Positions 1 through 7,000 of a DNA stretch of 17,934 bases are shown one piece after another. The position numbers were made by a program, and so were the translations under genes. The stretch spans positions 1 through 17,934 of the forward strand of contig JBMOLJ010000023.1 in assembly GCA_049324235.1 (NCBI GenBank), given 5' to 3'. The first letter of the stretch is position 1; every line of letters begins with the position of its first letter. The notes beneath the pieces are model-generated. The model saw only the letters and a list, made by a program, of their open reading frames with translations. It did no database searches and had not been told where the DNA came from. Origin of the DNA: UBA1431 sp049324235 (lineage in GTDB: Bacteria; Bacillota; Clostridia; Christensenellales; UBA1431).

Positions 1-16
1 TCTTTTTCGCAAAGAT

Positions 17-128
17 CCCCGCAAAGCCGAAGGGTTTGTGGGGAAAAGGAGGAGCAACGGAGCGGAGATGAAAAATTTCCGAGTCGCTTTGCGATTCAGG
101 GATTTTGAATGGAGCGGAGTTTGCTCCG
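17..128. repeat. Cluster of small hairpins upstream of pstS
   Basis: Three stem-loops follow each other with no supported gene. Bases 17-25 (CCCCGCAAA) pair with 35-43 (TTTGTGGGG, one G:T). Bases 81-87 (GAGTCGC) pair with 91-97 (GCGATTC), with partly complementary flanks out to about 71-107. Bases 115-119 (CGGAG) pair with 124-128 (CTCCG). The 9-mer GGAGCGGAG occurs at both 59-67 and 111-119. It may be an intergenic REP-like repeat or a decayed hairpin array. No copy of the whole block is seen elsewhere in this window. Confidence 0.3.
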
Positions 129-131
129 ACG

Positions 132-185
132 TTCACGTGGATTTAACTTTCGATTAATGCGCGGTTTACAAAAACAGATTATAGT
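132..185 (+). promoter_or_regulatory. Pho box and promoter of pstS
   Basis: Four hexamers lie exactly 11 bp apart: TTCACG (132), TTAACT (143), TTAATG (154) and TTTACA (165). They match the direct-repeat PhoP box of Firmicutes (TT-A/C/T-ACA with about 5-bp spacers). The last hexamer is followed after 9 bp by a -10 hexamer TATAGT (180-185), and there is no ordinary -35. That is the geometry of a promoter activated by a PhoB/PhoP-type response regulator under phosphate limitation. The pstC promoter repeats the same spacing. Confidence 0.8.
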
Positions 186-225
186 CAACACTATGGAAAA
201 CATAAATCTAGGAGGATGTATCCTT

Positions 226-1089
226 ATGAAACGCAAAAAAGTTATAGGTCTATGTATAGCTTTGGTGCTTGTGCTGGGAACGCTTGCAGCGTGCACCTCT
301 GGCGCTCCGGCGGCATCGCCTGCAGGCACTGCGGCAACTACGGCAGAAGCCGCGACGATCAAGATCAGCGGCTCCACTTCCGTTTTCCCCCTGATCGACG
401 GCTTAAAAGATATGTTCATGGCGAAGAACCCGAATATTAAGGTTCAGGTCGAGCAGGGCGGTTCGGGCGTAGGGATTAAGAACGTCAACGACGGTGTTGT
501 TGACATCGGCATGTCTTCACGCGACCTGAAGGAAGACGACCCTGCACTGGTCAAGACCACGCTTTGCCTGGACGGTATCGCGGTTGTCGTCCACAAAGAC
601 AATACGGTTGCCGATCTCACCATCGAGCAGATCGCCAAGATCTATAACGGCGAGATCATGAACTGGAAGGATGTCGGCGGCAAAGATGCAAAAATTACGC
701 TGATAACCCGTGAGACAACCTCAGGCACACGTGGCGCTTTCGAAGAACTGGTTCTGGGCAAAGACAAGCATATCGATGAAGCAAAAACCAAAGCCTTCGT
801 ACAGAATTCTACCGGACAAGTTGCCGCAAGCGTTGAGGGCGATCCAAACGCCATCGGATACATCTCCCTGGGCGTAGTCGGAAACTATACCGGCCTTAAA
901 GCTGTCAAGGTTGGCGGCGTTCAGGCCACGGAAGACAACGTCAAGAACAACACGTACACGATCTCAAGGCCGTTCCTGCTCCTCACCAAAGCAGAGCCCG
1001 CGGGTGCGGTGAAAACTTTTATTGATTACGTCACCACCGATCAGGAAGCCCTGGACTTTATCGCAGAAGAACACTACATACTCAAATAA
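226..1089 (+). CDS. pstS: Phosphate ABC transporter substrate-binding lipoprotein PstS
   Basis: Extracellular phosphate receptor that hands Pi to the PstC-PstA channel. The 287-aa product starts with a lysine-rich signal peptide and a hydrophobic core ending in lipobox LAAC, so Cys23 should be lipidated and tether the protein to the membrane. A Thr/Ser/Ala/Gly-rich linker follows. The binding-protein fold shows the GSTSVFPL motif near the N-terminus of the mature part and the SGTRGAFEEL motif in the middle, both typical phosphate-contacting loops of PstS. The start at 226 is chosen over an in-frame ATG at 109 because AGGAGG lies at 210-215, the signal peptide begins there, and the -10 at 180-185 would place the upstream start outside the transcript. 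Length is normal for Gram-positive PstS. It has its own Pho-box promoter and terminator, which fits the high amounts of binding protein needed relative to the membrane subunits. Confidence 0.96.
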   Translation: MKRKKVIGLCIALVLVLGTLAACTSGAPAASPAGTAATTAEAATIKISGSTSVFPLIDGLKDMFMAKNPNIKVQVEQGGSGVGIKNVNDGVVDIGMSSRDLKEDDPALVKTTLCLDGIAVVVHKDNTVADLTIEQIAKIYNGEIMNWKDVGGKDAKITLITRETTSGTRGAFEELVLGKDKHIDEAKTKAFVQNSTGQVAASVEGDPNAIGYISLGVVGNYTGLKAVKVGGVQATEDNVKNNTYTISRPFLLLTKAEPAGAVKTFIDYVTTDQEALDFIAEEHYILK

Positions 1090-1121
1090 CCGCTAAGCAT
1101 TTAAGCTTAATCAACCCCTTT

Positions 1122-1162
1122 AACGCCAAGTGTCCCGTATACGGGACGCTTGGCGTTTTAAA
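1122..1162 (+). terminator. Rho-independent terminator of pstS
   Basis: AACGCCAAGTGTCCCGT (1122-1138) pairs with ACGGGACGCTTGGCGTT (1141-1157) through one G:T pair, with a tight TATA turn. A short T/A-rich tail follows. It lies 32 bp after the pstS stop and separates pstS from pstC. Confidence 0.85.
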
Positions 1163-1165
1163 TAA

Positions 1166-1254
1166 TTGCTCATTCTGAGCGCAGCGCAGAATCTTAAAGA
1201 GCTTATCTAATAGATTTGATTTTTCAGTTGCTCTGCCCCTTCAGAATAACAAAG
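1166..1254. repeat. REP-like palindromic element between pstS and pstC
   Basis: The left end TTGCTCATTCTGA (1166-1178) and the right end TCAGAATAACAA (1241-1252) are imperfect inverted repeats. Inside the left end, ATTCTG (1172-1177) and CAGAAT (1187-1192) can form a small hairpin around AGCGCAGCG. The wording CATTCTGAGCGnAGCGnAGAATCT is familiar from short non-coding repeats in many bacterial genomes. This is recalled, not searched. It has no coding capacity. Confidence 0.45.
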
Positions 1255-1300
1255 GATTAAACAGAACATGGGAGAAACAGGCTGATTACAATGCGCGCTG

Positions 1301-1354
1301 TTAACACAAACTTAACAATGGCTTAAGCTAAGTTTAAAGCAGTTCCGTTATAAT
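1301..1354 (+). promoter_or_regulatory. Pho box and promoter of pstC-pstA-pstB-phoU
   Basis: Hexamers TTAACA (1301), TTAACA (1312), TTAAGC (1323) and TTAAAG (1334) repeat every 11 bp. A perfect -10 TATAAT (1349-1354) follows 9 bp after the last hexamer. Spacing is identical to the pstS box. A transcript starting near 1361 would carry a small leader hairpin, GCGGCTG (1365-1371) with CAGCCGC (1377-1383), just before the pstC start. Confidence 0.85.
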
Positions 1355-1394
1355 ATTTTAGGTTGCGGCTGCGGATCAGCCGCCCGGAATAAAT

Positions 1395-2303
1395 ATGAGT
1401 GGACGGGTTATTCAAATGAGACGGACAGGCATAGCGATAAAAAGACGCTATTTTGAAAAGCCTATTGAAATCCTGCTGCTGGTTTGCGCGCTGGTAACAG
1501 TACTCCTGGTGGGACTCATTACAATCATGATTTTTACGGAAGGGCTGCCAATATTCCGGAGCCATGGCGTCCTTTCTTTTTTGTTCGGTGAAACATGGGC
1601 CCCCACGGCCTCGCCGCCGCTGTACGGCATATGGCCCATGATTGTTACCTCATTTTACGTGACGGTCATCTCGCTCATTATTGCGCTGCCCATTGGCCTT
1701 GCCTGCTCGGTATTCCTCGCCGAAATCGCGCCCGAGCGCCCCGCGCGCGTCCTGCGCCGCGCTATAGACGTGCTTGCGGGCATACCCTCGGTTGTGTACG
1801 GCTTTTTCGGCCTGACGATGATCGTTCCGATCATAAGGGATATTTTCGGGGTGAACGGGCAAAGCGTGCTGGCTGGCGGAATCATCCTTGCAATCATGAT
1901 ACTGCCCACCATTATCAGCATCTCGGAAGTCGGCATCCGCGCGGTACCCGGCGCCTATAAATCCGGTTCGCTGGCCATGGGCGCTTCACACTGGCAGACT
2001 ATATATAAAGTCATTCTGCCCGCCGCGAAGAATACGATCATCACGTCGGTGGTGCTCGGCCTCGGACGGGCGCTGGGCGAGACGATGGCCGTCATCCTCG
2101 TCATGGGGAATACCCCCGTCGTACCCGCTTCCCTGCTGGATCCGGCGCGGACGCTCACGGTCAACATCGTCATGGATATGTCCTACGTCACGCCCGGTAC
2201 CGAGCATTATTCCGCGTTGTTTGGAACGGGCGTAGTGCTGTTCGTATTCATCATGGTTCTGAATTTTATCGTGAACAAGCTAATCAACAGGACGGTGAAA
2301 TAA
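1395..2303 (+). CDS. pstC: Phosphate ABC transporter permease PstC
   Basis: One of the two membrane subunits of the Pst phosphate importer. The 302-aa protein has a short basic N-terminus, a first membrane helix near residues 25-50, a periplasmic-side loop, and then five further hydrophobic segments, the usual six-helix PstC layout. Landmarks are LAGIPSVVYGFFGL and the EAA loop with the GASHWQTIYKVILPAA stretch, which docks on PstB, followed by LGLGRALGETMAV. Two starts are possible: ATG 1395, used here, with only a weak CGGA upstream, and ATG 1416 in the same frame behind GGACGG. The stop overlaps the pstA start by one base (TAATG), so the two permeases are probably translationally coupled. 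Transcribed from the Pho-box promoter just upstream. Confidence 0.94.
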   Translation: MSGRVIQMRRTGIAIKRRYFEKPIEILLLVCALVTVLLVGLITIMIFTEGLPIFRSHGVLSFLFGETWAPTASPPLYGIWPMIVTSFYVTVISLIIALPIGLACSVFLAEIAPERPARVLRRAIDVLAGIPSVVYGFFGLTMIVPIIRDIFGVNGQSVLAGGIILAIMILPTIISISEVGIRAVPGAYKSGSLAMGASHWQTIYKVILPAAKNTIITSVVLGLGRALGETMAVILVMGNTPVVPASLLDPARTLTVNIVMDMSYVTPGTEHYSALFGTGVVLFVFIMVLNFIVNKLINRTVK

Positions 2304-3178
2304 TGGTACCGCAGAATAAATATTTAAGCGGCATAAACAACCGGAAGCGTGTGCGCAGGGCGCAGGTTACCGCAACAACCCTGATCTGGGCGGCGGCGAT
2401 CCTTACGCTGGGGATCCTGCTCATTATCGTAGGATATATCCTCATTAACGGCATTCCGAACATTACGCTCGAATTTCTCACAAGCCCGCCCAAAGGCCTG
2501 GGCAACCAGGGCGGCATACTGCCGATGATTGTGAACACGCTGTATCTGGTGTTCCTGTCGCTGCTCTTCTCGGCGCCGCTGTCCATACTGGCTGCTATTT
2601 ATCTTACGGAGTATGCCAAAGCGGGGCGGCTGGTGCGGGTGATCAACTTTGCGGTCGAGAACCTGGCGGGCATACCGTCCATCATCTTCGGCCTGTTCGG
2701 GTTCACGCTGTTCGGCCGGCTGTTCGGGTTCGGATGGTCGCTATTGAGCGGCAGCCTTACCGCTGCGGTTGTGATCATGCCCACGCTGGTCAGGACCGCG
2801 CAGGACGCCATCGCTTCGGTGCCGGTGTCCTACCGCGAAGGGAGCCTGGCCCTGGGTGCGACGAAGCTCCAGACCATCATGAAAGTGGTGCTGCCCAGCG
2901 CAATGCCCGGCATCTTATCGGGAATAATCCTGAGCATGGGCCGCATTGTCGGGGAAACTGCCGCGCTGTTTTTAACGCTGGGGAGCGGTACGCGCATTGC
3001 GACAAGCCTATTGGATTCCGCCCGTTCGCTGGCGCTCCACCTGTATACGCTGATCCATGAAGGCATATCGGTGCCCAAGGCGTTCGCAACGGCAACCGTT
3101 TTGATTTTGCTGATCGTCCTGCTTAACTTCCTGGCCAGTTTTCTGGTTAAACGCTTAAACAGGAGTAAAAGAATATAA
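2303..3178 (+). CDS. pstA: Phosphate ABC transporter permease PstA
   Basis: Second membrane subunit of the phosphate importer and partner of PstC. The 291-aa protein has a basic N-terminus (NNRKRVRR), six hydrophobic segments, and the PstA marks ENLAGIPSIIFGLFG and GATKLQTIMKVVLPSAMPGILSG (docking loop for the ATPase), followed by GRIVGETAAL. The ATG shares its A with the pstC stop codon, so reinitiation is the likely way of translation. It is separated from the best pstB start by 15 bp. Length is normal for the family and the reading frame is intact. Confidence 0.95.
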   Translation: MVPQNKYLSGINNRKRVRRAQVTATTLIWAAAILTLGILLIIVGYILINGIPNITLEFLTSPPKGLGNQGGILPMIVNTLYLVFLSLLFSAPLSILAAIYLTEYAKAGRLVRVINFAVENLAGIPSIIFGLFGFTLFGRLFGFGWSLLSGSLTAAVVIMPTLVRTAQDAIASVPVSYREGSLALGATKLQTIMKVVLPSAMPGILSGIILSMGRIVGETAALFLTLGSGTRIATSLLDSARSLALHLYTLIHEGISVPKAFATATVLILLIVLLNFLASFLVKRLNRSKRI

Positions 3179-3193
3179 AGGGGGATGAACCCG

Positions 3194-4126
3194 ATGCCTA
3201 TAATAACAATAAAAAACCGGGAAACGGAAAAAACGTCACAGAATGGAGACATTCTTGATATGCATATGTTACAATACGATAATAAGAACCCGCAGGAGGA
3301 CGTGCAGGAGAACCCGCAGGGAAGCGTGCAGGAAAACGTGCAGGAAAACGTGCAGGAGAACGTGCAGGAGAACGGGGAAGCCGTCATCTACACACGGAAT
3401 CTGGACTTGTTTTACGGTGAATTCCAGGCGCTCAAGAATATTACCATAGACATCGAAAAGAATTCGGTCATGGCCTTCATCGGGCCTTCCGGCTGCGGCA
3501 AATCGACGTTTTTAAAGACGCTCAACCGGATGAACGATCTGATTGACGGCGTACGCATCGAAGGCGAAGTGTATTTTGACGGACAGAACATTTATAGGGA
3601 CGTTGACGTCACCGATTTGCGCAAACGGATGGGCATGGTCTTTCAAAGCCCCAACCCGTTCCCGATGACGGTGTTTGACAATATCGCGTACGGGCCGCGC
3701 GTACACGGCCTGCGCGACAAGGGAAAGCTCGAGCAGATCGTTGAGGAAAGCCTGAAGGCGGCCGTACTGTGGGACGAGGTGAAAGACAGGCTCCACAAAT
3801 CGGCGATCGGGCTATCCGGCGGGCAGCAGCAGCGGCTTTGCATCGCGCGCGTACTGGCGGTGCAGCCCGAGGTCGTGCTCATGGATGAACCCACCTCGGC
3901 CCTGGATCCGATTTCCACGGCAAAGATCGAGGAGCTCATCGACATGCTCAAGACCGAGTATACCATCGTCATCGTTACGCACAATATGCAGCAGGCAGGC
4001 CGCATATCGGACAAAACCGCATTTTTTCTCCACGGCGAAGTGGTCGAAACAGGCGTCACCGAGGAGATTTTCTATAGCCCGAAAGATAAACGCACCGAGG
4101 ATTACATCAGCGGGAGATTCGGCTGA
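3194..4126 (+). CDS. pstB: Phosphate ABC transporter ATP-binding protein PstB with repeat-bearing N-terminal extension
   Basis: Cytoplasmic ATPase that powers phosphate import. From residue about 61 on it is a standard PstB of about 250 aa: Walker A GPSGCGKST (residues 97-105), Q-loop FQSPNPFP, signature LSGGQQQRLCIARVLA, Walker B VVLMDEPTSALDP, and the switch histidine in VTHNMQQA. The first 60 residues are an addition, hydrophilic and Gln/Glu/Asn-rich, with seven four-residue units ending in four VQEN-like copies. The start at 3194 is chosen over ATG 3185 because the AAAGGGGG ribosome site ends at 3184, leaving a 9-base spacer to 3194 but none to 3185. ATG 3260 or 3266 would shorten but not remove the extension, since no ATG lies between the repeat and the ATPase core. 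Confidence 0.94.
   Translation: MPIITIKNRETEKTSQNGDILDMHMLQYDNKNPQEDVQENPQGSVQENVQENVQENVQENGEAVIYTRNLDLFYGEFQALKNITIDIEKNSVMAFIGPSGCGKSTFLKTLNRMNDLIDGVRIEGEVYFDGQNIYRDVDVTDLRKRMGMVFQSPNPFPMTVFDNIAYGPRVHGLRDKGKLEQIVEESLKAAVLWDEVKDRLHKSAIGLSGGQQQRLCIARVLAVQPEVVLMDEPTSALDPISTAKIEELIDMLKTEYTIVIVTHNMQQAGRISDKTAFFLHGEVVETGVTEEIFYSPKDKRTEDYISGRFG
3287..3370 (+). repeat. Seven-copy 12-bp in-frame tandem repeat in pstB
   Basis: Seven 12-bp units follow without gaps, consensus AACGTGCAGGAR. They read NPQE, DVQE, NPQG, SVQE, NVQE, NVQE, NVQE. The last four units differ by one to three bases, so the array has recently expanded or been homogenised. Because 12 is a multiple of three, gain or loss of units keeps the frame. 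Each unit also contains AGGAR shortly before a GTG. Confidence 0.92.
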
Positions 4127-4147
4127 TCACATGAAAGGAGAGAGGGC

Positions 4148-4834
4148 ATGCCATACAGGAAACAGTATATGCAAATGCTTGAGGATATCAATATGCATGT
4201 GCTGCGCATGGGCTCCAGGGTGGAGCGCACCATTACGCTGGTGATGGAGGCGCTGCTCAATAATGATATCGAGCTGGCGTCGAGCATCATCACCGACGAC
4301 AAACAGATCAACAATCTGGAACGGGAGATAGAGGATAAATGCGTACGCCTGCTGGCGACGCAAACGCCCGTCGCAAGAGACCTGCGTTTCATTTTCGCGA
4401 TAAACAAAATCACCAAGGATATAGAACGCATAGGCGATTTGGCTGTGAATATCGCGCATCTGATCAAGAATCAAAAGGAGCCGCTGTCCAACTCAGTCCC
4501 CGAGGCCATCCCGATCATGGCCGACCAGGTTACGGGCATGGTGCGCGATTGCCTGGACGCGTTCGTGCGCGTGGATGTTTCTCTTGCCAGGGACGTGCAC
4601 AAGCGCGACGAACAGGTGGATGCGCGGTTCTATCAGGTGCTTAGGGACCTGCTTCACATACTGATGGAGGACGGAACAAAGGCGACGGTGGTTATGCCTC
4701 TTGTATTCATTGACCGTTATCTGGAACGCATGGCTGACCATATCACCAACGTCTGCGAATGGATCGTCTATTTCGATACGGGCGAACGGCTTGAAGAAAC
4801 GGAATCAAGTACCGATAAAACCTGGCTTTTTTAA
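4148..4834 (+). CDS. phoU: Phosphate-specific transport system accessory protein PhoU
   Basis: Cytoplasmic regulator that couples Pst transporter state to the PhoR/PhoP-type phosphate sensor and restrains phosphate uptake. The 228-aa all-helical protein shows the two-repeat PhoU architecture. The first half carries the metal-binding stretch DDKQINNLEREIEDKC and LLATQTPVARDLRFI. The second half ends with the FIDRYLERMADHITNVCEWIVY helix, the matching metal-site motif (E/DxxxD type). It is preceded by a strong AAAGGAGAGAGG site 2-14 bases before the ATG and lies 21 bp after pstB, so it is the last gene of the pst operon. No phoP or phoR lies in the window. Confidence 0.95.
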   Translation: MPYRKQYMQMLEDINMHVLRMGSRVERTITLVMEALLNNDIELASSIITDDKQINNLEREIEDKCVRLLATQTPVARDLRFIFAINKITKDIERIGDLAVNIAHLIKNQKEPLSNSVPEAIPIMADQVTGMVRDCLDAFVRVDVSLARDVHKRDEQVDARFYQVLRDLLHILMEDGTKATVVMPLVFIDRYLERMADHITNVCEWIVYFDTGERLEETESSTDKTWLF

Positions 4835-4859
4835 GCTGGGATTTTGTTCTTCGTATACT

Positions 4860-4911
4860 TGCTCCTCTTGGCGGGAAGCGTAAAACTATAAAGTTTTATT
4901 AAGAGGAAGCA
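4860..4911 (+). promoter_or_regulatory. Hairpin that could cover the ribosome site of the next gene
   Basis: TGCTCCTCTT (4860-4869) can pair with AAGAGGAAGCA (4901-4911) with one bulged base. An inner stem TAAAACT (4881-4887) pairs with AGTTTTA (4892-4898). The right arm contains AAGAGG, the likely ribosome binding site of the gene starting at 4916, so folding could limit its translation. No classical terminator is seen after phoU, so read-through from the pst operon is possible. Confidence 0.35.
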
Positions 4912-4915
4912 GGTT

Positions 4916-5533
4916 ATGTCAATAGGAACGGTGGTACTTGTAGCGCTGGCAATACTTTGTTTGTTTTCGGTAGGCGAACGCGTCTGCACAGAACTCGGCT
5001 GGCCGCGTTTTCTTGCCGTGGTGTTTCTGGTGTGCGCCGCCATATTTCAGACTCTGCCCGGTGAGATTAAAATCGGAGGCGGGACAGTTTCGCCCGCCGG
5101 CGTCGGCTTTGTACTGGTGGCCGGCGTCTGGGCGGTGTACCGCAGCCTTGTGCTCGGCGAGCGAATCGCGCGGATGTGGCTGAGCATCCTCCTGTGCGGC
5201 CTGTGGATGCTGCTTCTTCTCATGCTTTGGAACAGGCAGGGCATTCTGGAACCACTTCTGCCCGGCGCAGCCTGCGGCGTTCTGGCGGCACTCATTGCCG
5301 ATTCGCGCCCGGGCATGCTGGTATACTCCCTGTTGGGCGCGCTGCTTGCCTGTATACTGTACGTGGGTTATTCCCTCATCACTGGCGGGATCAATATGCT
5401 GGAGCTGGGCACGGGATACAGCTGGAACCTGTTTGCCGTTTCCCTGTGGTGCGCCCTGTGGTTCTACGAGCTGAAAGACGCAATTAAACGCTTTGTTTTC
5501 ATCAAAATACCCAAAAATCGCAGCGCGCCGTAA
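4916..5533 (+). CDS. Polytopic membrane protein of unknown function (possibly DUF1614-like)
   Basis: The 205-aa product is strongly hydrophobic, with about seven predicted membrane segments (near residues 3-19, 31-46, 59-75, 86-103, 112-128, 133-153 and 170-186) and a short basic tail. The beginning, MSIGTVVLVALAILCLF followed by a VGERV stretch and IKIGGG, recalls DUF1614 proteins of Clostridia, which have a similar start and a glycine-rich turn after the second helix. The rest is too divergent for certainty. No catalytic motif is visible. It begins 81 bp after phoU with AAGAGG nine bases before the ATG and is followed by a hairpin at 5560-5580. It may be co-transcribed with phoU by read-through or have its own promoter; none is convincing. 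Confidence 0.75.
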   Translation: MSIGTVVLVALAILCLFSVGERVCTELGWPRFLAVVFLVCAAIFQTLPGEIKIGGGTVSPAGVGFVLVAGVWAVYRSLVLGERIARMWLSILLCGLWMLLLLMLWNRQGILEPLLPGAACGVLAALIADSRPGMLVYSLLGALLACILYVGYSLITGGINMLELGTGYSWNLFAVSLWCALWFYELKDAIKRFVFIKIPKNRSAP

Positions 5534-5559
5534 GCACAACGTCGTCCATTTGCTATATA

Positions 5560-5592
5560 GCACCGGAATACTGCCGGTGCCCGATCATTTTT
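5560..5592 (+). terminator. Probable terminator after the 4916-5533 gene
   Basis: GCACCGG (5560-5566) pairs with CCGGTGC (5574-5580) across a 7-base loop, followed by CCGATCATTTTT. The T run starts some bases after the stem, so termination may be partial. Confidence 0.55.
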
Positions 5593-5652
5593 GGGGCTTT
5601 TTACAGGTTTGTTTCAAAAGGCGTGACAGGAATAGGAAAAATAGGGGTAATA

Positions 5653-5661
5653 TGTTATAAT
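5653..5661 (+). promoter_or_regulatory. Extended -10 promoter of the radical SAM gene
   Basis: TGTTATAAT is a perfect extended -10 (TG-N-TATAAT). No good -35 lies 16-18 bp upstream. A transcript would begin near 5668, downstream of the ATG at 5660, which argues for the ATG at 5690 as the real start of the following gene. Confidence 0.6.
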
Positions 5662-5689
5662 GGGGAACATCAAACATGCGAGGATAAGG

Positions 5690-6994
5690 ATGCCAAAGCA
5701 CACGATCAAGGAAGTTGTCCCCGGTTCCATTGCGGATGAGCTGGGCGTAGGCCCGGGTGACAGGCTGCTGACCATCAATGCTCAGCAGATCGCGGATGTG
5801 ATGGATTACGAGCAATTGTGTGCGTGCACATCGCTGGAACTCTGCTTTGAGGGCGATGAAGGCGAATACTGGGCGGACGTGGAAAAGGATGAAACCGAGG
5901 GGCTCGGGCTGGTGTTCGAAACGCCGCTGATGAGCGCCCAGAGGAGCTGCGCCAATACATGCGTCTTCTGCTTCATCGACCAGCTCCCAAAGGGGATGCG
6001 CTCCTCGCTGTATTACAAGGACGACGACTGGCGCCTCTCGCTGATGACGGGAAACTACATCACGCTCACCAATGTGAGCGACAACGAGTTCAACCGCATG
6101 CTGCGCCTGCAGGCAGGTCCGCTGTACATATCCGTTCACGCGACGGACCCAAAAGTACGCGGGTTCATGCTGGGGCAAACAGGGGAAGCGCCTGTCATGG
6201 AACGTTTGCTATCGCTGTGCGGCGCGAACATACGCTTCCATATGCAGATCGTTGCCTGCCCGGGCGTGAACGATGCGGAAGTTCTGAACGCAACGATAGC
6301 GGATCTTTTTACGCTGCGCCCCTGTGCGCAGTCCGTTGCGGTGGTACCCGTGGGCCTGACGCGGTTCAGGGACGGGCTGTATCCGCTCAGACCGTTTACC
6401 CGTGCGGAGGCTGCGGCACTTATCGACCAGGTTGCGGTATGGCAAAAGCGCAGCGCGGCCGAAACGGGCAGCGCGTTTGTGTTCATCGCGGACGAGTTTT
6501 ATCTGAAAGCAGGCCGCAGCCTGCCGCCCGCCACACATTACGGGGATTTTGCGCAGCTGGAAAACGGCGTGGGACAGATCGCATGGCTTCGCGAAGCGTT
6601 TGACGAAGCGTACGAGTGCCTCAAAGGCAAGCCGGTCAGGCAGCGCAGGCTTTCCATCGCGACGGGAGTACTGGCCGCGCCTATAATAAAAGAACTGGCG
6701 GAGCGGGTGAACGCGGACACAGCGGTCTACGGAATAGAGAACCGGTTTTTCGGGCCGCAAATCACGGTGGCAGGGCTGGTGACAGGGCAGGATATCATCG
6801 GCCAGCTCATGGGGCGGGATCTGGGGGAATGCCTGATAATCCCCGAATGCATGCTGCGCTCCGGCGAGTCCGTTTTTCTGGACGATGTCACGCTGGAGCA
6901 GGTGCAGGATGCGCTGCATATTCCCGTAGTGCCCGTTGCGCCGGAGGGGTTATGCGCCGCGTTGTGGGGAGAGCCGACGGAAGAGGAAGTATAA
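5690..6994 (+). CDS. PDZ / radical SAM / DUF512 protein
   Basis: The 434-aa protein has three parts. Residues 1-60 resemble a PDZ domain (VVPGSIADELGVGPGDRLLTIN). Next comes a radical SAM-type cysteine cluster C87-x3-C91-x2-C94 (SCANTCVFCFIDQLP), the usual site of a [4Fe-4S] cluster that cleaves S-adenosylmethionine. The C-terminal half matches DUF512, with the LPPATHYGDFAQLENGVGQ stretch and a later GLVTGQDI. The substrate is unknown. This family commonly lies next to der in Clostridia, as here (6 bp gap). The start at 5690 is preferred over 5660 because GAGG lies 6 bases upstream, the PDZ match begins there, and the promoter -10 covers the 5660 ATG. The frame is intact. Confidence 0.9.
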   Translation: MPKHTIKEVVPGSIADELGVGPGDRLLTINAQQIADVMDYEQLCACTSLELCFEGDEGEYWADVEKDETEGLGLVFETPLMSAQRSCANTCVFCFIDQLPKGMRSSLYYKDDDWRLSLMTGNYITLTNVSDNEFNRMLRLQAGPLYISVHATDPKVRGFMLGQTGEAPVMERLLSLCGANIRFHMQIVACPGVNDAEVLNATIADLFTLRPCAQSVAVVPVGLTRFRDGLYPLRPFTRAEAAALIDQVAVWQKRSAAETGSAFVFIADEFYLKAGRSLPPATHYGDFAQLENGVGQIAWLREAFDEAYECLKGKPVRQRRLSIATGVLAAPIIKELAERVNADTAVYGIENRFFGPQITVAGLVTGQDIIGQLMGRDLGECLIIPECMLRSGESVFLDDVTLEQVQDALHIPVVPVAPEGLCAALWGEPTEEEV

Positions 6995-7000
6995 TTAGCA

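Noticed and set aside
109..225. Upstream in-frame start of pstS giving a 39-residue N-terminal addition
   Set aside because: It would put the Pho-box promoter inside the coding region and bury the signal peptide; AGGAGG directly precedes the ATG at 226.
3287..3370. Tandem 12-bp units considered as a CRISPR-like array
   Set aside because: Units are contiguous without spacers, too short, and in frame within pstB.
2830..3387. Long minus-strand open frame across pstA/pstB with SCTF repeats
   Set aside because: It is the antisense reading of the pstB 12-bp repeat and of pstA; no ribosome site or family match.
4919..5563. 214-aa minus-strand open frame opposite the membrane-protein gene
   Set aside because: Low-complexity, His/Gln-rich translation typical of an antisense shadow; the plus-strand reading has clear membrane helices and a ribosome site.
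6209..6919. 236-aa minus-strand open frame opposite the DUF512 protein
   Set aside because: The plus-strand protein has recognisable domains through the same region; the antisense frame has none.
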